64,000 nucleotides of DNA from Pisaster brevispinus (Eukaryota; Echinodermata; Asteroidea; Forcipulatida; Asteriidae), in the NCBI GenBank assembly GCA_023634235.1, contig JAMKCF010000013.1, positions 17,671,705 through 17,735,704 of the forward strand, given 5' to 3'. Within the stretch, counting starts at the first letter, position 1, and each line of letters starts with the position of its first letter. The translations under genes and the position numbers were made by a program. The notes beneath the pieces were generated by a model. It did not search any database, was not told the origin of the DNA, and saw only the letters and a program-made list of their open reading frames with translations. Below are positions 36,473 through 50,200 of the stretch, piece by piece.

Positions 36473-39400
36473 GATATTTCTTGTTGTGACGCCAATTACA
36501 GAGTGCCGACATCTTGTCTTATCTTGCCGACATCCACTAAAATTCTACACAGATGAGATGTGTCATAATCGTCACAATTGATGCACAAAAAGAGAACTTT
36601 GGCGCGACTCGGTCTATTTTGTATACACGGTCCTACCCATTTTGTTCGACACATTATATAGTTATAAGCCTTGCTGCATGGCTAGCTGCGGGTACAATAA
36701 GGTGTGCACGATCAAGGTACCAAATGGAACATGTTTTACTCTATAAGGCCACAATGACGCTCCAGATGATGATGTAAGCAGAAACTTTGAAAAGGTCATC
36801 CTTCGTTCTTATTTAGGGGTCTTTCTGTGTAAGTGAATACCCGCATTATCTTGTAAATACTTAGCCAGTATTACATATTTTCGTCAACAACTGAGCAACT
36901 GCGCATGGGCGGCTCTACACGTTATTTGTATGGTAAATTTTTAAGTATATCTCCGATCGGTAAACGTCCGACTCAGACGTATTTATTCCTTCCTCGATAC
37001 GGTCATACTAATTACCAAGCCACAGCATCTGGCAAAATCGAGCGAAGACGGCACGAACGGAGCCTAAGGGGGTATGTATAGTATGGGCTACAGAAGGATT
37101 TTCATAAATTTCTTATCCGTCATCCGGACTACGTCATCAATAAAACACTGGCCAGGCATCCTGTTTGGCTCACACTGCTTCAGGAGGAAAAATAAGGCTC
37201 CGTTTTTTTTCCCTTCGTCGTCGTCGGAGACAAGACGTTGTATTCTATGAGAGACATGCTGAATATCGTCAGCCGTAGATTAGGACCATTCTAGCTATTT
37301 GTTTACTGATCTAGGTAAAGTATTCTCCACGCTTCAATATTATTATTATGATATTAAACATGGAATGCAGTACGTTTCGGTTACTAGATGGATGTATTAT
37401 AGAGTTAAAGGTGGATATTCTATTCTTGTTCTAAGGTTTGTGTGAATATTATTGTACGTATCTAGTTATTGATTTTGTATGAGGAACTGAACCGTCGCAC
37501 ATCAATGTCCAGGATTTTTTGCTTTTGTTTTTTGTTAAATTTGTAATTTAATTTGACGCATTAATTTGCTGCCGTTCCGTCAGTAGTTGTTTTTATTTTG
37601 TAGCCCTGCGTCCATTAGTGCAGTTGAACGTATCTCACTATTTTAGCTAACATATTATTTAAAATTTCAATTCAGAAGGTTGGCCGATTTAATTAGATTT
37701 AATACATTTTGAGAAAGGTTTAATATAAAGAAGCTTTTATTTGGATAATTTGCTTACAAATAAAAGGTGAGAATGCATTAAATGCATTAAATGCAAAGGA
37801 CATCCCTTAAAAAATATAAACATATTGGAGTTGACCTTGGTATATCCATTAACTTCATGTAGATGTTGACAGTTTTTTACTGTGATCATTGCTCGCGGTG
37901 AGTAAAGCTTTTTGCCCACGTCATATCTTGGGTGCATAATTCGTATTAGCCTTTAACTATTCCTCAGTCTTTCCCCAAAATGGGCGTGACTCCCCTTTAA
38001 TGTTGAGGAGGTTACCATGCCACCATGCCTGCAGGAGGTGACCTGCCCGAACTGCAAAGGTGTTACGCACACTCGCCCCGTGTGGTTGCAACTTAATTCA
38101 TCTCACTACATCAGCGTTGATGACCAGAGGGCCGTGGAGTAACAGAAATATACATTATTCATTACGTAGAGAGGATCAGACCCAACATGCCGACACACGC
38201 CTCAGCCTAGGTGTGTAAACTGCTCACTCCGGGTTCTAACCGACGTAAGTCACACCAAAGCCGTTGTTTTTAGGCAGGGTTTCGGCGGCAATTCACGGCA
38301 TACGTTATGCGTCCACGCGCTACTAGGTGATCACCGGAATGGTAAACATTGATGCCATTTTGCTAGGATCCCGTGACTTGAAAAACAAAAATAAACTTCT
38401 GTGTCCCGAGGCAGTTTTACCTTGGAAATGGTGGTTCTTACCCTTTCCATGGAGTGATGTGATAACTGGGACACCTCATTAAGGGTTATCCGCGGCTCTT
38501 CCCTTGGTGAACTATTTAGGTGAACTTAGGGTTGGGAAGAAAGGTCTCTGCTTTCTGTTTAAGTTGACATGGCTTTGGGCTTCGGGTAAATCGAAGGCCT
38601 AACGGGTCCTGAAAGCATAACAAGATGTCAGTACTGTAAACAAAGTGAATTGAGTTGGACATTGGGTTGGAGTTGTGATTGGCGATAGGATCAAGGGGCG
38701 GGGGGCCCCACTCAGCTGTTGGATTTAGTATTGAATAACAATCTCCGTTGGTCGTCAAAAAACGACTGTCTTTTGCCGTCAAAATCGTGCTCTCAGTTGA
38801 CAGTCATCGTTGATCGTTGATTACGTGGATTGCTTGTGGGGGTTCGACGAACGATAGCAATGCAGTCGAGTACCTGAGTTGAGTCCATGAAGTAGTGTTA
38901 CAGATTGCGTTTGGACAAGGCTTGAACTTGACAGTGTCGTAGTGAAAAAGCAAGTCTGAGCTTAAGCTTAAACACCATAAAAACAAAAGAAGATAAAGAG
39001 AGGAAGTTGATTGAAGCATGAAGAAGCTATGGTTTGAAGTTGAGGATGACGGCAGCGCATTGCTGGGTCTGGGTGTCACTGAGTGATAGCGTTGACTTGG
39101 GTGTGATGACGATATAAGACGGCAGTTTCTTTTATTCAGAACTAACAAGAGCCAAATTGATGTAGCATCGACAGCATTCCTTAAAACAACGAGTTGCCTC
39201 TGTCTCTCTCTTGGGAATTGGGTCTCAGCCTGATGAAGCGACGGAATGCGTTCTTTTCTCTATGGTGATGTTACACAGAGGTATGTTAGCACTTTGCAAA
39301 TTGCTTCGTAGTGTAGTTGTGCATCTTACTGGAGAGAGTGGATTTTTACGAATGAACTAATTGTAGCTGATTCAATTATGGAGAAATAGCGAAAGTTGAC

Positions 39401-39561
39401 TTCAGCCAAAGTGCACCGTACTGCTGCTCGGTATGTACAAGTAGACTGAAAACTGCATTGATTAACGAAAAACTGTCATTACATGACTGTGAATTTTGTA
39501 GGGAAGTGCAAATTACAACTGCCAAGAAATGCAGTGACGCCCAGACATTATGCTTGTGTGT

Positions 39562-39632
39562 CTGGGGTGGGGGTGGAGGTGGGGTGGAGGTGGGGTGGAG
39601 TTGGGTTGGGGGTGCAGGATTCTGGGGGTCCA
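39562..39632. repeat. GGGGTGGAGGT tandem, G-rich strand
   Basis: Repeated GGTGGGGTGGAG units followed by more G-runs. The plus strand could form G-quadruplexes. Confidence 0.75.
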
Positions 39633-39929
39633 GCAATTTAAGCAATGCTGACAGTTACACCATGGGTAAAGAATGCTCTATTCATATAGTACTAGCAAGC
39701 CGTGTAATTGCATATTAAAGTTTATTAGTTTATTCCATGATAATATTGTTGCGATGATCGTAGATATGTTTTGGTCTGTCTGCTATCTATAGTTTTGTCA
39801 TATACTAAAGTAGTTCTCCTGGTGATCAAGCCAAATGTTCCTGCAGAAGAGTCCCTCAACGGGCAGGGTGGACGAGAATCAAATAACCTTCTGCGATGGT
39901 GTCCACGACACAGAGTTACCGCACTCAAA

Positions 39930-40135
39930 ATTCCAGGGTCAGGAACTGACCTAGCAATGGGTCAAACTGACCCGGAAATCGGTTAAAAGTAGGTTTTCTT
40001 GACTCGAATTATGCGTCAGTTTGACACAGACTCCGGGGCATATTGAACTGGACATTTTGTCAGACCCAGTGTGAACGGAATCCGGGTTAATTCTGACCCA
40101 GTTGTTTTGAAAGGGTCAACCTAACCCCAAATTTG
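39930..40135. repeat. GGGTCA-family element
   Basis: CCAGGGTCAGGAACTGACC, ATGGGTCAAACTGACCCGG and TTCTGACCCAGTTGTTTTG show the mixed-orientation GGGTCA words of the family. Confidence 0.55.
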
Positions 40136-42437
40136 ACTCCGTATGGATCGATCATGGATCATCTGCAGTGACTGACCCATCATGTTCCAAACGAACTCAG
40201 AGTTGAAGGGTGAAGCATGTGTTAAACAATAAACCTAAAATATATAGTTTCCTTTGACCTATATAGGCCTATAGAAAGTCAAGTTAGTTTGAAGTATACT
40301 TTCTGTCACACCACCCGTTAATTATCATGTTTTTATATAATACTGGCATGGTATCTTTGTGTTTCTGAGGTAAACATTCTTTGGTAGTTTAAATGATTCA
40401 TTGCCTCTCTGTGAACTACAGCGAGAAGCTCCATGAATCAATACTCATTTGAAGATTGATTTGCCTGAAGATGTAAAAGCAGCGTACCGAATACATTGAC
40501 CTATCTACTTTGCACTTCGCACGTGACCAGCTGAGGGTAGAAACCGTTTAACAAAGCACCTTGCTGACTATACTGTAGTTTAATTGATGACTGGTCAGAA
40601 GGAAAATTCAGTATGCTGACGACGGCTAGAGGACACTGGTCGAAATGTCTGCTCTTTTCTTCATAGAAGACATTGTGACAAATAATTTAGTAAATATCGC
40701 TTTCCCAGTCGGAAGCATCGCGTAATACAAGATTTGGTTAAATTTAATCGCTTCAATAATACAGGGTGAGATAGTGCATGAATACAGGATGATGTTATGC
40801 AAGCGTTTATCAGTTCTCCTCGCCTTGTAGTTATGGATCAGTGGCGTCATCAACGCGGACGGGGCGGATGGTGGTTGGTGGTGGTGGGGGGGGGGCGGGG
40901 GTGGGGGGGGGCACTCACTCCTCCACCAAACAGAAAACAAAGCTACAAATATTACTAGTACTGGATGAACTCCTGCGGGTAATGATGAACTTTATTTAAA
41001 ACCCGTCTTTGAACTTAATAACCCAAATTTGGAAATAGCCTATACGCTTGCGAGCAGAATTTATAGCTTATGGATTTTGCAAATGTTGCGGTTTGGCAGT
41101 GCATACTTACGAATTTAACCTGCTCTAAAGCCCACAGATATATTAATTTGGCCCCGCCCTTCCCCCTAATGAAAATATGTAGTTACCTCACTCTATTAAA
41201 ACCTCTCTTGAGGACGACATAATTTCCGGAAAGGGAATTTAAAAGCTCCTCCAAACAGTCCTTCAGTTTCTCTTAACATGTAAGCAATTTTTCATTCACG
41301 TCATGTTATTAAAAACGTAATAACCATTCAACTAAACAATGCACTCGAACGGCCTTCAAATTCGCAGTAGCTTTTCGCAGAAATCAGGTAAAATTATGTA
41401 CAAATGCGTGGAAGTGAAGTAGGCTATTTTTTTTTGCCGAAAATGACCGGGAAAACCCGAACTATACCTTTTCAAACGATGTCAGCTGACACCAACAATC
41501 AACCATGTTTCCGAATTACATGCCACGTCTTTAAATAATTTGTTCACATTTCTCATTCCCCAGAAGAATAAGGCAGCCAGAAATGATGTGAAGCGGGTCG
41601 TGTTAGTATCAATGTCGCAGCTCTCTGACCCGCTGGGGTGGCGTGGGTTGGAGTACAGTGTACACTGACTGCTGGTGGGAACAGGTTTATTGACAGGAAA
41701 AAAAGAAGACAAAAACACCCCTGTGTAGAGAATGTGTAAATATGCCTTAACGAAGATAATCTGTCATGGAGGTAAATAATAAGTTGCATTTTGCCCGGAA
41801 CACCTCTTGTATGTGTTATTTGTAAAGTTATTTTTCTACTCACAGACTAATCGAGGAAGCACAAAATAAAAAGGGAAGGTGAAATTGGGTGTCAGAGCTT
41901 GACACAAGGTTTCCAGAACATATGCACATGCCATCCCCACCCCCGGGCTAACGCCCCCGCTTCACGTACTCGTCTTTCTGTCTAATGAAAATTGTGTTGC
42001 TGTACTCATACGCGTACAGCAATATCTAATGATGTTGACATCCCCTCTTTAGTTCATGTTGTGTATACAGTAGAACGCCGCTGTAACGGCACCGAAGTGT
42101 TTGCATCCTGCTCTTAGTGAATTCTACATTGTAAAGACGTGGTGTTTGTATTGATCTTCTCTGAGTGAGTTGTCATTTATATTTCCAGACTGCGGACAAT
42201 AAATGAACCTTGAACTTTGAAGTATAACGAACATGTTTGGCCCAAAAGAATGCAGCCTTCGTAACTGGATGTACATTAAACCAACAAAATAAATCGATGT
42301 TGGAGAACTCGTCCTTGTTCTTGTCCCACTCACTTTACTGAGTGGTCATCTCTCACCCATCCTTTGTACTTATAAAGTTTTGCTCATGAGTTTTTATGGA
42401 GACTCACCGTAACACTCATCGCAATACTCAAACTCTT

Positions 42438-42582
42438 AAACAAACAAACAAACAAACAAACAAACACCCCAACAAACAAACAAACAACCAAACACCCAAA
42501 CACCCCAACAAGCAAACAAAGAAACAAACAAGCAAACAACAAAAAACAAACAAACAAACACCCCAACACCCCAACAAACAAT
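42438..42582. repeat. (AAAC)n microsatellite with ACACCCC interruptions
   Basis: AAAC units are broken by AACACCCC blocks at several points. Open frames across it on both strands are repeat artefacts. Confidence 0.92.
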
Positions 42583-43420
42583 ACTCATCTAAGACATCTA
42601 CTTTGACACCATACTGTAGGCATAAACCAAGAGTCCCCTTGTTAGTAACCCCCCCCTACACGTTGCTAGAAAGCTAGTGACAATCAAATAATGCCCTTCT
42701 GCTCAGCCATCCACGGTAGGAATTTCGGAGTGTGAAATTGGGTATTTTCACCAGCAATTTTACGTATTAAGAAAGCTGCAATAATAAAGTGTAGCCGTCT
42801 TCTACTGAACACTGACGCGCCATTATGTGACGTCAAGGCTGATAGACCATACCGTGCCCCATTTCAGTCAGACTCCCCGCGTACAATGACCAATAATCTC
42901 ATTAAACTCTCACAGGGACACCAGACTATTTGTGCTCGAAGCTACGGTTTGGAAAGTTTTGGATTGGCGTTGAGCAGTGTCAAAATGGCGCCGATGTCAC
43001 CAAGGGTTACACATTCTACCTTAGGCCTATCTGATGATAGACCGGTTCAAAATGTTGTGAGGAATTTGACATTTCAATATCGGTCATGTAAAAGTTATAC
43101 AAATATTGGACGTAGGTGTGCATTTTTTTCAGAATAGAATCAAGAGACTTGGCTTAAGTATTCCATTTTTATCAATTGTTTTTACAGCAGAAAAAGCATG
43201 AGTTAAAAATCGATCTTAAAACTGTAACAAAAAAAGTCATTACTAGTCATGGCACAGTGTTGATAGAACACCCAATTTCCTAAAGAATTTCGGAAGTATT
43301 TTTGTCTCCTTCTGTGAAGTATTTTCTGAGATGATTCATTCTAAGATCTCACTGATGATAAAGATTTGTACCAATACAAACTCCGATATTCCGTTTCATA
43401 TGCTGTTGAAGTGTACGTGG

Positions 43421-43600
43421 CGTGTCGTGGCCGAGCGGTTAAGAGCACCAAACTCAAGCTGGTGTTTCTGATCAGCAGAGTGTGGGTTGGAGTGCCGGTC
43501 TTGACACTTGTGTCCTTAAGCAAGACCCATTATTGCTTCTTCCTTCGGATGGGACGTAATAAAGACGTTGTGTACTGTTCGTAAACATGTGTCGAGGCAG
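43421..43600 (+). mobile_element. tRNA-Ser/Leu-type SINE
   Basis: CGTGGCCGAGCGGTTAAGAG is the 5' part of a class II tRNA (A box). It is followed by AAACTCAAGCTGGTGTTTCT, GTGTGGGTTGGAGTGCCGG (weak B box) and a tRNA-unrelated tail with TTAAGCAAGACCCATTATTG and CCTTCGGATGGGACGT. A second copy lies reversed at 47.1 kb. Confidence 0.8.
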
Positions 43601-46600
43601 AGGTTATTAACACACAGTATGCATAATGTATTCCCTTGCTGTTTGCTTGTTTGTCTCTATGTTCAAAAGAAAGTCAGAATGTTGCCTTTAACACTTCCCA
43701 TGTAAAAGGTTTCTAAAAATTTGGACAGCCACCTTTTGTTTGAGTAACCTTTGCGTTTGAAAACCCATCAACAAAATTCGATTTCCGATTAATCTCCGTC
43801 ATAATGACCATAATAGAAGTGTATTTTTGACGATAATAGTGGTCTAATTTTTCAGAGTTGCGTATGTTTGTTCAAAGAGCGTCATGTTTTGATTGTTGAT
43901 ATGAAGTTACCAGACGTCGTGTTGTTGATGCACTAAAATGTCACCTACGCATCCTGCAAACAGGCGGCACTATAACTAAACCACTCTTTACTCAGCGTCA
44001 TGTCATGTTTACCAACGTGTGTTCTTCAATCCAGAGCTTCAAGGAGGGTACCATGTGGAGATCGAAGACAACAACGGAAAATATCCACACGGGCCAGTCT
44101 CTGAGAACGAGGTTACTCAACAAATTATGTGTTCAAACTCTACGGGAAGATGTTAATTCGAATGGGCAAAGGGAAACATGTTTAAGAAATAAAAAAAGAA
44201 CAAAAAAGCACGCTACAACATTTGAGAATGTGTGCGCGGTTAACGGCATCGAGCGGACTTGTTTTCCGAAGCGATTGACAACTCCCGTGTATTTACTTTA
44301 AAGAGTCCCGCAGCACTAGATCAAGCAGCTCCGATCTAGAAGGCACGGATTTGGTTTTCTTGTTGATGTGGGACCTTCCTTTGAAATTAAACAGACAGCT
44401 GACGAAACCATGATTTCCCCTGGCTAGGAATCCGTCTTGGCTGGTGTGTGGACAGAGTGAGATGAAAGTAAATATCAGACTGTTTGTATAAGTGGAGTAG
44501 GGTAATTTTCTCTCTGCTGTGACGCATCTGACTCGGACCGGATACTGCATAAATCTTAATAGTTACAGGGAATAATAAACTCGACACTTTTCCTGTCATA
44601 ATCTGGTCCCATTTTATTCTTCTTCTTTGACCTAGATTAGTGGAATAGATCCTGGTAAGATTTACCGCATAATGTTACAAAAGTTAGGAGTAATAAACTT
44701 ATGGTAGGGCTTGATCCGGATTTGAATGGTCCGATCAGATCGTTGACTTTTTCGTATTTTGGGATTGAATTTATTGCACAATGATGCATCTGTTTTGACT
44801 CGAATCGGATGTGGCTAGGATTAGACCTAATCTGGATTCAAATTAATCCGGTTAGAGGGATTTGAAATTGCATGATATTATGTTTTTTGCCGTTAGATTT
44901 TCGAGTTACTAAATATTTTTATGTGGGCTTTACAGGTTTGTGTCGTAGACAACACTAAGCAAATTGTTTTTATCGACTGCACAGATTATTATTTAAAAAT
45001 TAATATATATTTTGAGATATCGGCATGAGCTTCATGAATTTCCACTGTGCAATTTACTACCTATAACAATTGTGGTATCGTGTTGCATTGTATGTCAAGC
45101 TTGAAGACTTCAGATATTTTGTCAAATTGGACAATTATACGTTTATCTGCAAAATGACATCCCTGTTTCTGTACGGTTAACTTAGAGTTGTTGCAATTGT
45201 TACCCCAAACCAAAACATCCCACTAAGCATGACTAAAATAATCTGCTCATTTCAGTCCCAACCTGCCTTTGTATGGAGACCAAATGCACAAATCTGTAGC
45301 GTTGAACTTCCCCCTTTCCATGCCTGTTACCCCCCCCCCCCCCCAATCCATTTTCCTTACAGTAAATCATTTGGCAGATGGAGACAAGGATTGTTTTATA
45401 AAACCATGGGAGAGCATAAATACGGGACACACTGCACCTGTTTCCTCCCGGCATTAGACCGATCTATCAACTGTCTTTATTCCTTGTCGTTTTCAATCAA
45501 TCAATCATGCGGGTGGTTACCTGTGAGCTTTAAAGGAATGATAAATCAGTAGAATTATGCGGAATTATTTTAAACAACGGGGGTTTTTAGGAATAAAATA
45601 ATAAACATACCTGAGGGGCGTGCAGTTCAAAAAGGTGCGCACATTTTAAGAGAAAGGGAAGGAAAACAGTAACTCTATATAGTAGTTCACAGGTCATTAT
45701 GTACCATTTTTGCAAAGCGAGGGAAGTTCTATCAGAATTAGAACTTTTTTCTTTTCTTTTTTAGGGAGGGGGGGTACCCGAAATCCGGGCCAATTCTGAA
45801 CCTGAAGTTTTTAGTTTTAGAGTGAATTCGTTTATCAAACATCATGAGAAAGTTATCGCTTGGAAATATTTTGATTTAGCCCTTGGGGGAAAAATTTAAT
45901 AAAGACGACTAGCTGACATTTAGTTGTTTATTTATGTAGTTATTTATTCACGACACTTCTTTACCCAGGGTATCCAAACAGTTCAAACGAAGCTGTTTAG
46001 ACGTCACTACATAACAATTTAATATTTTACTTCATGCATAATTTTCTAAGCTTTTGGCGAAGTCACGTTTTGATTGATGACGGAACTTGCCTGTCACGTA
46101 TCACAAAACAAGATATTACTTCACGTCGTATGTCGATGTAAGAAAGTAACAAAAATACACATTCATCGCTGTTTCTCAAATAACCGTTCTGAAAAACCCT
46201 TTACTGCGAAATCGTCAATATTGATGTTTAATTGGGTGATGTTTGTCGTATGTGGTGGTGTTATTGTTTCAGTTGTAGCTTGAAGAAAAGGCTCCATAAC
46301 CGGTAAGATGGGTTCAAAGGCTAAACCAGGGGAAAAGAAACCCTTTAAGACGAAGTGGGCGAGTCAAACAAAAACCAAAATGGATGAGCGATTATGTTAT
46401 GCATTAAACTTTCAGTTAGATGCGGATGGATATAAACCCACTTAGATCATAATATAGTGCCAGGCCACTGAGTTATTAGTATATGTTTCTTGTAATTTTA
46501 GTTGATACGACAATGTGCCAGAATGTAAAGGTTTTGAAATTAGTTTAGTCTCACAGAGTCTCGTACTATTTGGTTAGCGTCTCTTTATTGACTCCGTTTG

Positions 46601-47119
46601 AAGAACTGCTGATTGTAGTAATCCAGTCATGATTCACGGCCAAGGACTTCCCAACATCTTTAAGGATTAGCCAAGAAACCTTGAGGAGGCAGTGGGAAGA
46701 TGTTGAGATTTGGATTCTGATGAAGGCTTGAAGGCTGCCTTAGATGCTGGGATGTCCACTCATTAAGGGATGTATTCGAGTAACATCATTGTTGTAATTT
46801 ATTTATTACTATAGGGAAGCTAGTTTGGTCTTCGGTATATCGCCATTTGATGCTGAATCCACTTTTGTCTCTCCTGCTGCTTATTTGGTTACTATCATTA
46901 GCTATTCCTGGTACTGAAATCAAGGATGCCTCACTTAATCACTGTAGCTCGCAAGCTAGAGGAAACCTGTAAACAAGGAGGCTTGCTATGCGAACCAGGA
47001 ACACTGGGTAACCCCTACTCTTCCACGATAAGTGTTCTTGGTTAATTTACGTGCACTTGTACAAATAATGGTTCAACACAGGACTAATGGGTTAATATCT
47101 CAAGCGAAGGACAAAGCAA

Positions 47120-47235
47120 TCATGGTAAAGTATCTTGCTCAAAGACCCAAGCGTCACGACCGGGATTCAAACCAACACCCTGCTGATCAGAAACACCAGA
47201 CCTTGAGTCCATGTGCTCTTAACCGCTTTTATCTT
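47120..47235 (-). mobile_element. tRNA-Ser/Leu-type SINE, reverse copy
   Basis: The minus strand reads AAGCGGTTAAGAGCACATGG, CTCAAGGTCTGGTGTTTCTG and GGTTTGAATCCCGGTCGTG, with a better B box than the 43.4 kb copy, then TCTTTGAGCAAGATACTTTA. The 5' end is truncated before the first A-box bases. It is the same family as the copy at 43421. Confidence 0.78.
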
Positions 47236-50200
47236 TTGACCAGGTGCTCGTTTGCTCAACCTCAGCCCTCCCATCTCTTCTCTATACCCAACTCAATCAT
47301 TCCATTGGGAAATTTATCTCGTGTTATCTTTGAATGTGCTTTTAAATATGTACTTTTCTATTGATTCTTTTTTCGAATAAATAATCATTACAATAACAAT
47401 AATGACTTTGAAAGAACTGACATGACGTCTGTATCGTCCCTCGTGCAGCGTAAAATTAAATCATATTTTCTAAATGTATCCCTGAAGCTGTAATTACATC
47501 AGTTCGGTTCACTGTGGATCATGGTTTTCGCTTGCAATTCACAATCAGTTTTATTAGCACGGGACCTAATTATGCCATGGGTCGGTGGATTAAAACGGTT
47601 TATACACCATGTCAGCTCCTCGACAAATGATGTGGGTGACATGTATGTTATAATGCTTGTCGGTATGCATGCTGCATGCGGATCGTTTCAAGCTAATGGC
47701 ATTCCTTTCCAACCGGTAAGGTTGTAAATGCCGTCTCCCCCACCGTCGATTGGTTCCGCCGCGTGATTCTGAGCGTTCAGGGCCGTGCAGGCGAGACAAT
47801 TTACAGGTTGACATTCTGGGAACTGCCCAAGAAGTAGAAACATTCAAATCTATCGAAGGTAAATAAGACACTGTTGGAGGAATATTTGTCATGTCACTGC
47901 GATACATGTTTTAATAAACCATTTTTTTGAATGAAAAGAGGTGTTATAATGTATGCTGTTATAGTTGCCTCCAAGTTGCCCTTGACGTTTGATCGAGCCA
48001 GCATGCTCACAAATTGATGTCAACCCACATGCATTACAAGCTTGTGTTAACGTAGGACATTTTCGGCAAAGTTGCAATCTATTTCACTTTCATGCATTTT
48101 TTAAGCGATTTTCCTCTTCAGTTGGAACCGTCATCCAATTCACCCTGAGGCATGTGATTGAATACACCGTTTATGTTTGATTTAAAGGGGGGGGGTATCT
48201 TTGGCAATTACTCCTAAAATAAATGACCATAGAAACGTCTAATAAGAAGCACTGCAGCTGTTGAAAAAAAATAACATTTCGAGAAACAGTACCCTTCTGA
48301 GGAATGTTGTTTTAGAGAAACGGATTGGACAAATGTTTTATTTGAGAGAAACGTTAAATGCATGAAACGTTTCTCAGAGAGTTTATTCCAATCGCGGTTT
48401 GTTCTTCCTGCGTGGACATAACCGCTCCAGAATTTTGGCGATATCTCAAAAACGCTACCACCAACTTACGCGTTCTTTAACCATTCGAAATCGGCTTTCA
48501 ATTTAGCAGAGAAGGCACAATGGTATTTAGCGAAAAGCTGCTGCCATTTGATTGCTGTTCGAGTGGGTTTTTAAAATGAATGTTTAATCTTTTTTAATCG
48601 CATGACATGGAAGAACATTTGCCCACACAATCATTAAGTGAGATTGAACGACTGTTTCATGAGCTTTCAATTTCGCTCGAAATAGAACAATGCGACGTTT
48701 AAATTTGCCGCTTTATGCCGAAAATGACCAGGAAAACCCAGCCCAACTGGTCGCAGCGGATCTTTTTCTATGCACGTCAGAATCGTGCTGATTGGCGATC
48801 GAATTAAGCTTATTATTATTGAGGTTTCCAAATGTTTTTTTCTGAGCAGTGTTTCAGGGTGAAATATTCCTCTGGATGATTTGTACTGCTGTATAAAATG
48901 TGTTAAATCAGTAAGCCACACCCCCTGCAACCTGATAATTATTAACCATACTCTCAGTAGCTAATACCAAGTGTATAATTTGACCAATAATGTGATGACA
49001 AAGTGTTGTGATTGTATGCTGGAGCAGACCTATGGGGGTTGATTTTGTTATGCCAAAGAGTGCATTTTTGATGTAGGTTGGTTGTCCCAGGCAAGCAGCA
49101 GAGGCGACTGTACTCCTCCACGGATTGGCTGGCTATTTGTCTTCTCCACTTATGAATACATCAGCCTTGTTGGAGACGACAGCGTGTGTACTTACCTAGC
49201 AATTACGGTCTGGATGAAATCACATTACATCATACAGTGTAATAATAATGTGCGTATTCAATAGACATTGGTTTAGCATCTCAGGTTGCTCTTGGATCCC
49301 CAGAGGGGAATCTCGAGCCGCTATTGAATCCCCGGGGAGTTTATGCGGTAGACTTTAATTAGGCGGTAGATTAAGTTGATAAATTGCCATGTACTATTAC
49401 CTTGCCATTCATATGACGTGGCATCTATCGTCCTTCTGCTGATAGATGTTTGTATTAATAATAAACGATGGGATAAAGAGCATAATTTGTAAACAATTAA
49501 ATTATTGTTAGTGACCCGATGGAGGAATAGTTTACTTTAGCATTTCATTGTGTGGATTTTTCATGAACAGCTGTGGTTCAGGGTTTGCTTCGAATCGCAC
49601 AAACATATCATTTTTAGATAATCATGCAAATATATTTTCCTCTATTACGTTTGATTGGTTTTTTAAAAATTCAATTTGATTAGTTGTCCCATTTTGTATC
49701 ATTCATTGATCGTCTTTCGTGACCATTCAATAAAGTCACCACTGCGGGGTAAACAAGTAAATATACAAAAGAGGAAGAACAAAAACAAGACACAAAGAAA
49801 ACAAAAACGCTCGATTTGTCATCAATAATTCCAACTTTATTTTGAAAGTTTCCTTCTGTCCCAACTCCTGGTCTTAGTATTGTTACTTTAAAAAAAAAAT
49901 TCTCCAAGCTACAATCTAGAGCAAATATTTCATTTTAATATGGAGAGTGTGACACCTTATTTTGCAGGATATACAACAATTCGCTCCTTTTCACCAGAGC
50001 ACGTGATCCTTACCCCCCCCCCCCCCCCAACCGACCAATCATCGGACCACTACCTAGAGGCCTATAGATTGCCACAAAAAAAATCAAAACGTGTTCAGCT
50101 CCAACATAATGACTCTATCTTTCTCTCTTTACAGATTTTGCCTGGGCTGTGACCGGATTCTACATAAACCCGGATGAACTCGTTTTAACTGCACCAAAGA

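Noticed and set aside
38516..39148. Two adjacent minus-strand open frames of 88 and 114 codons
   Set aside because: Rich in Ser and Pro from simple GT/GA-rich sequence on the other strand, separated by a stop, and with no recognisable domain.
42396..42677. Coding frames of Gln/Lys/Thr/Asn repeats
   Set aside because: Artefact of the AAAC microsatellite.
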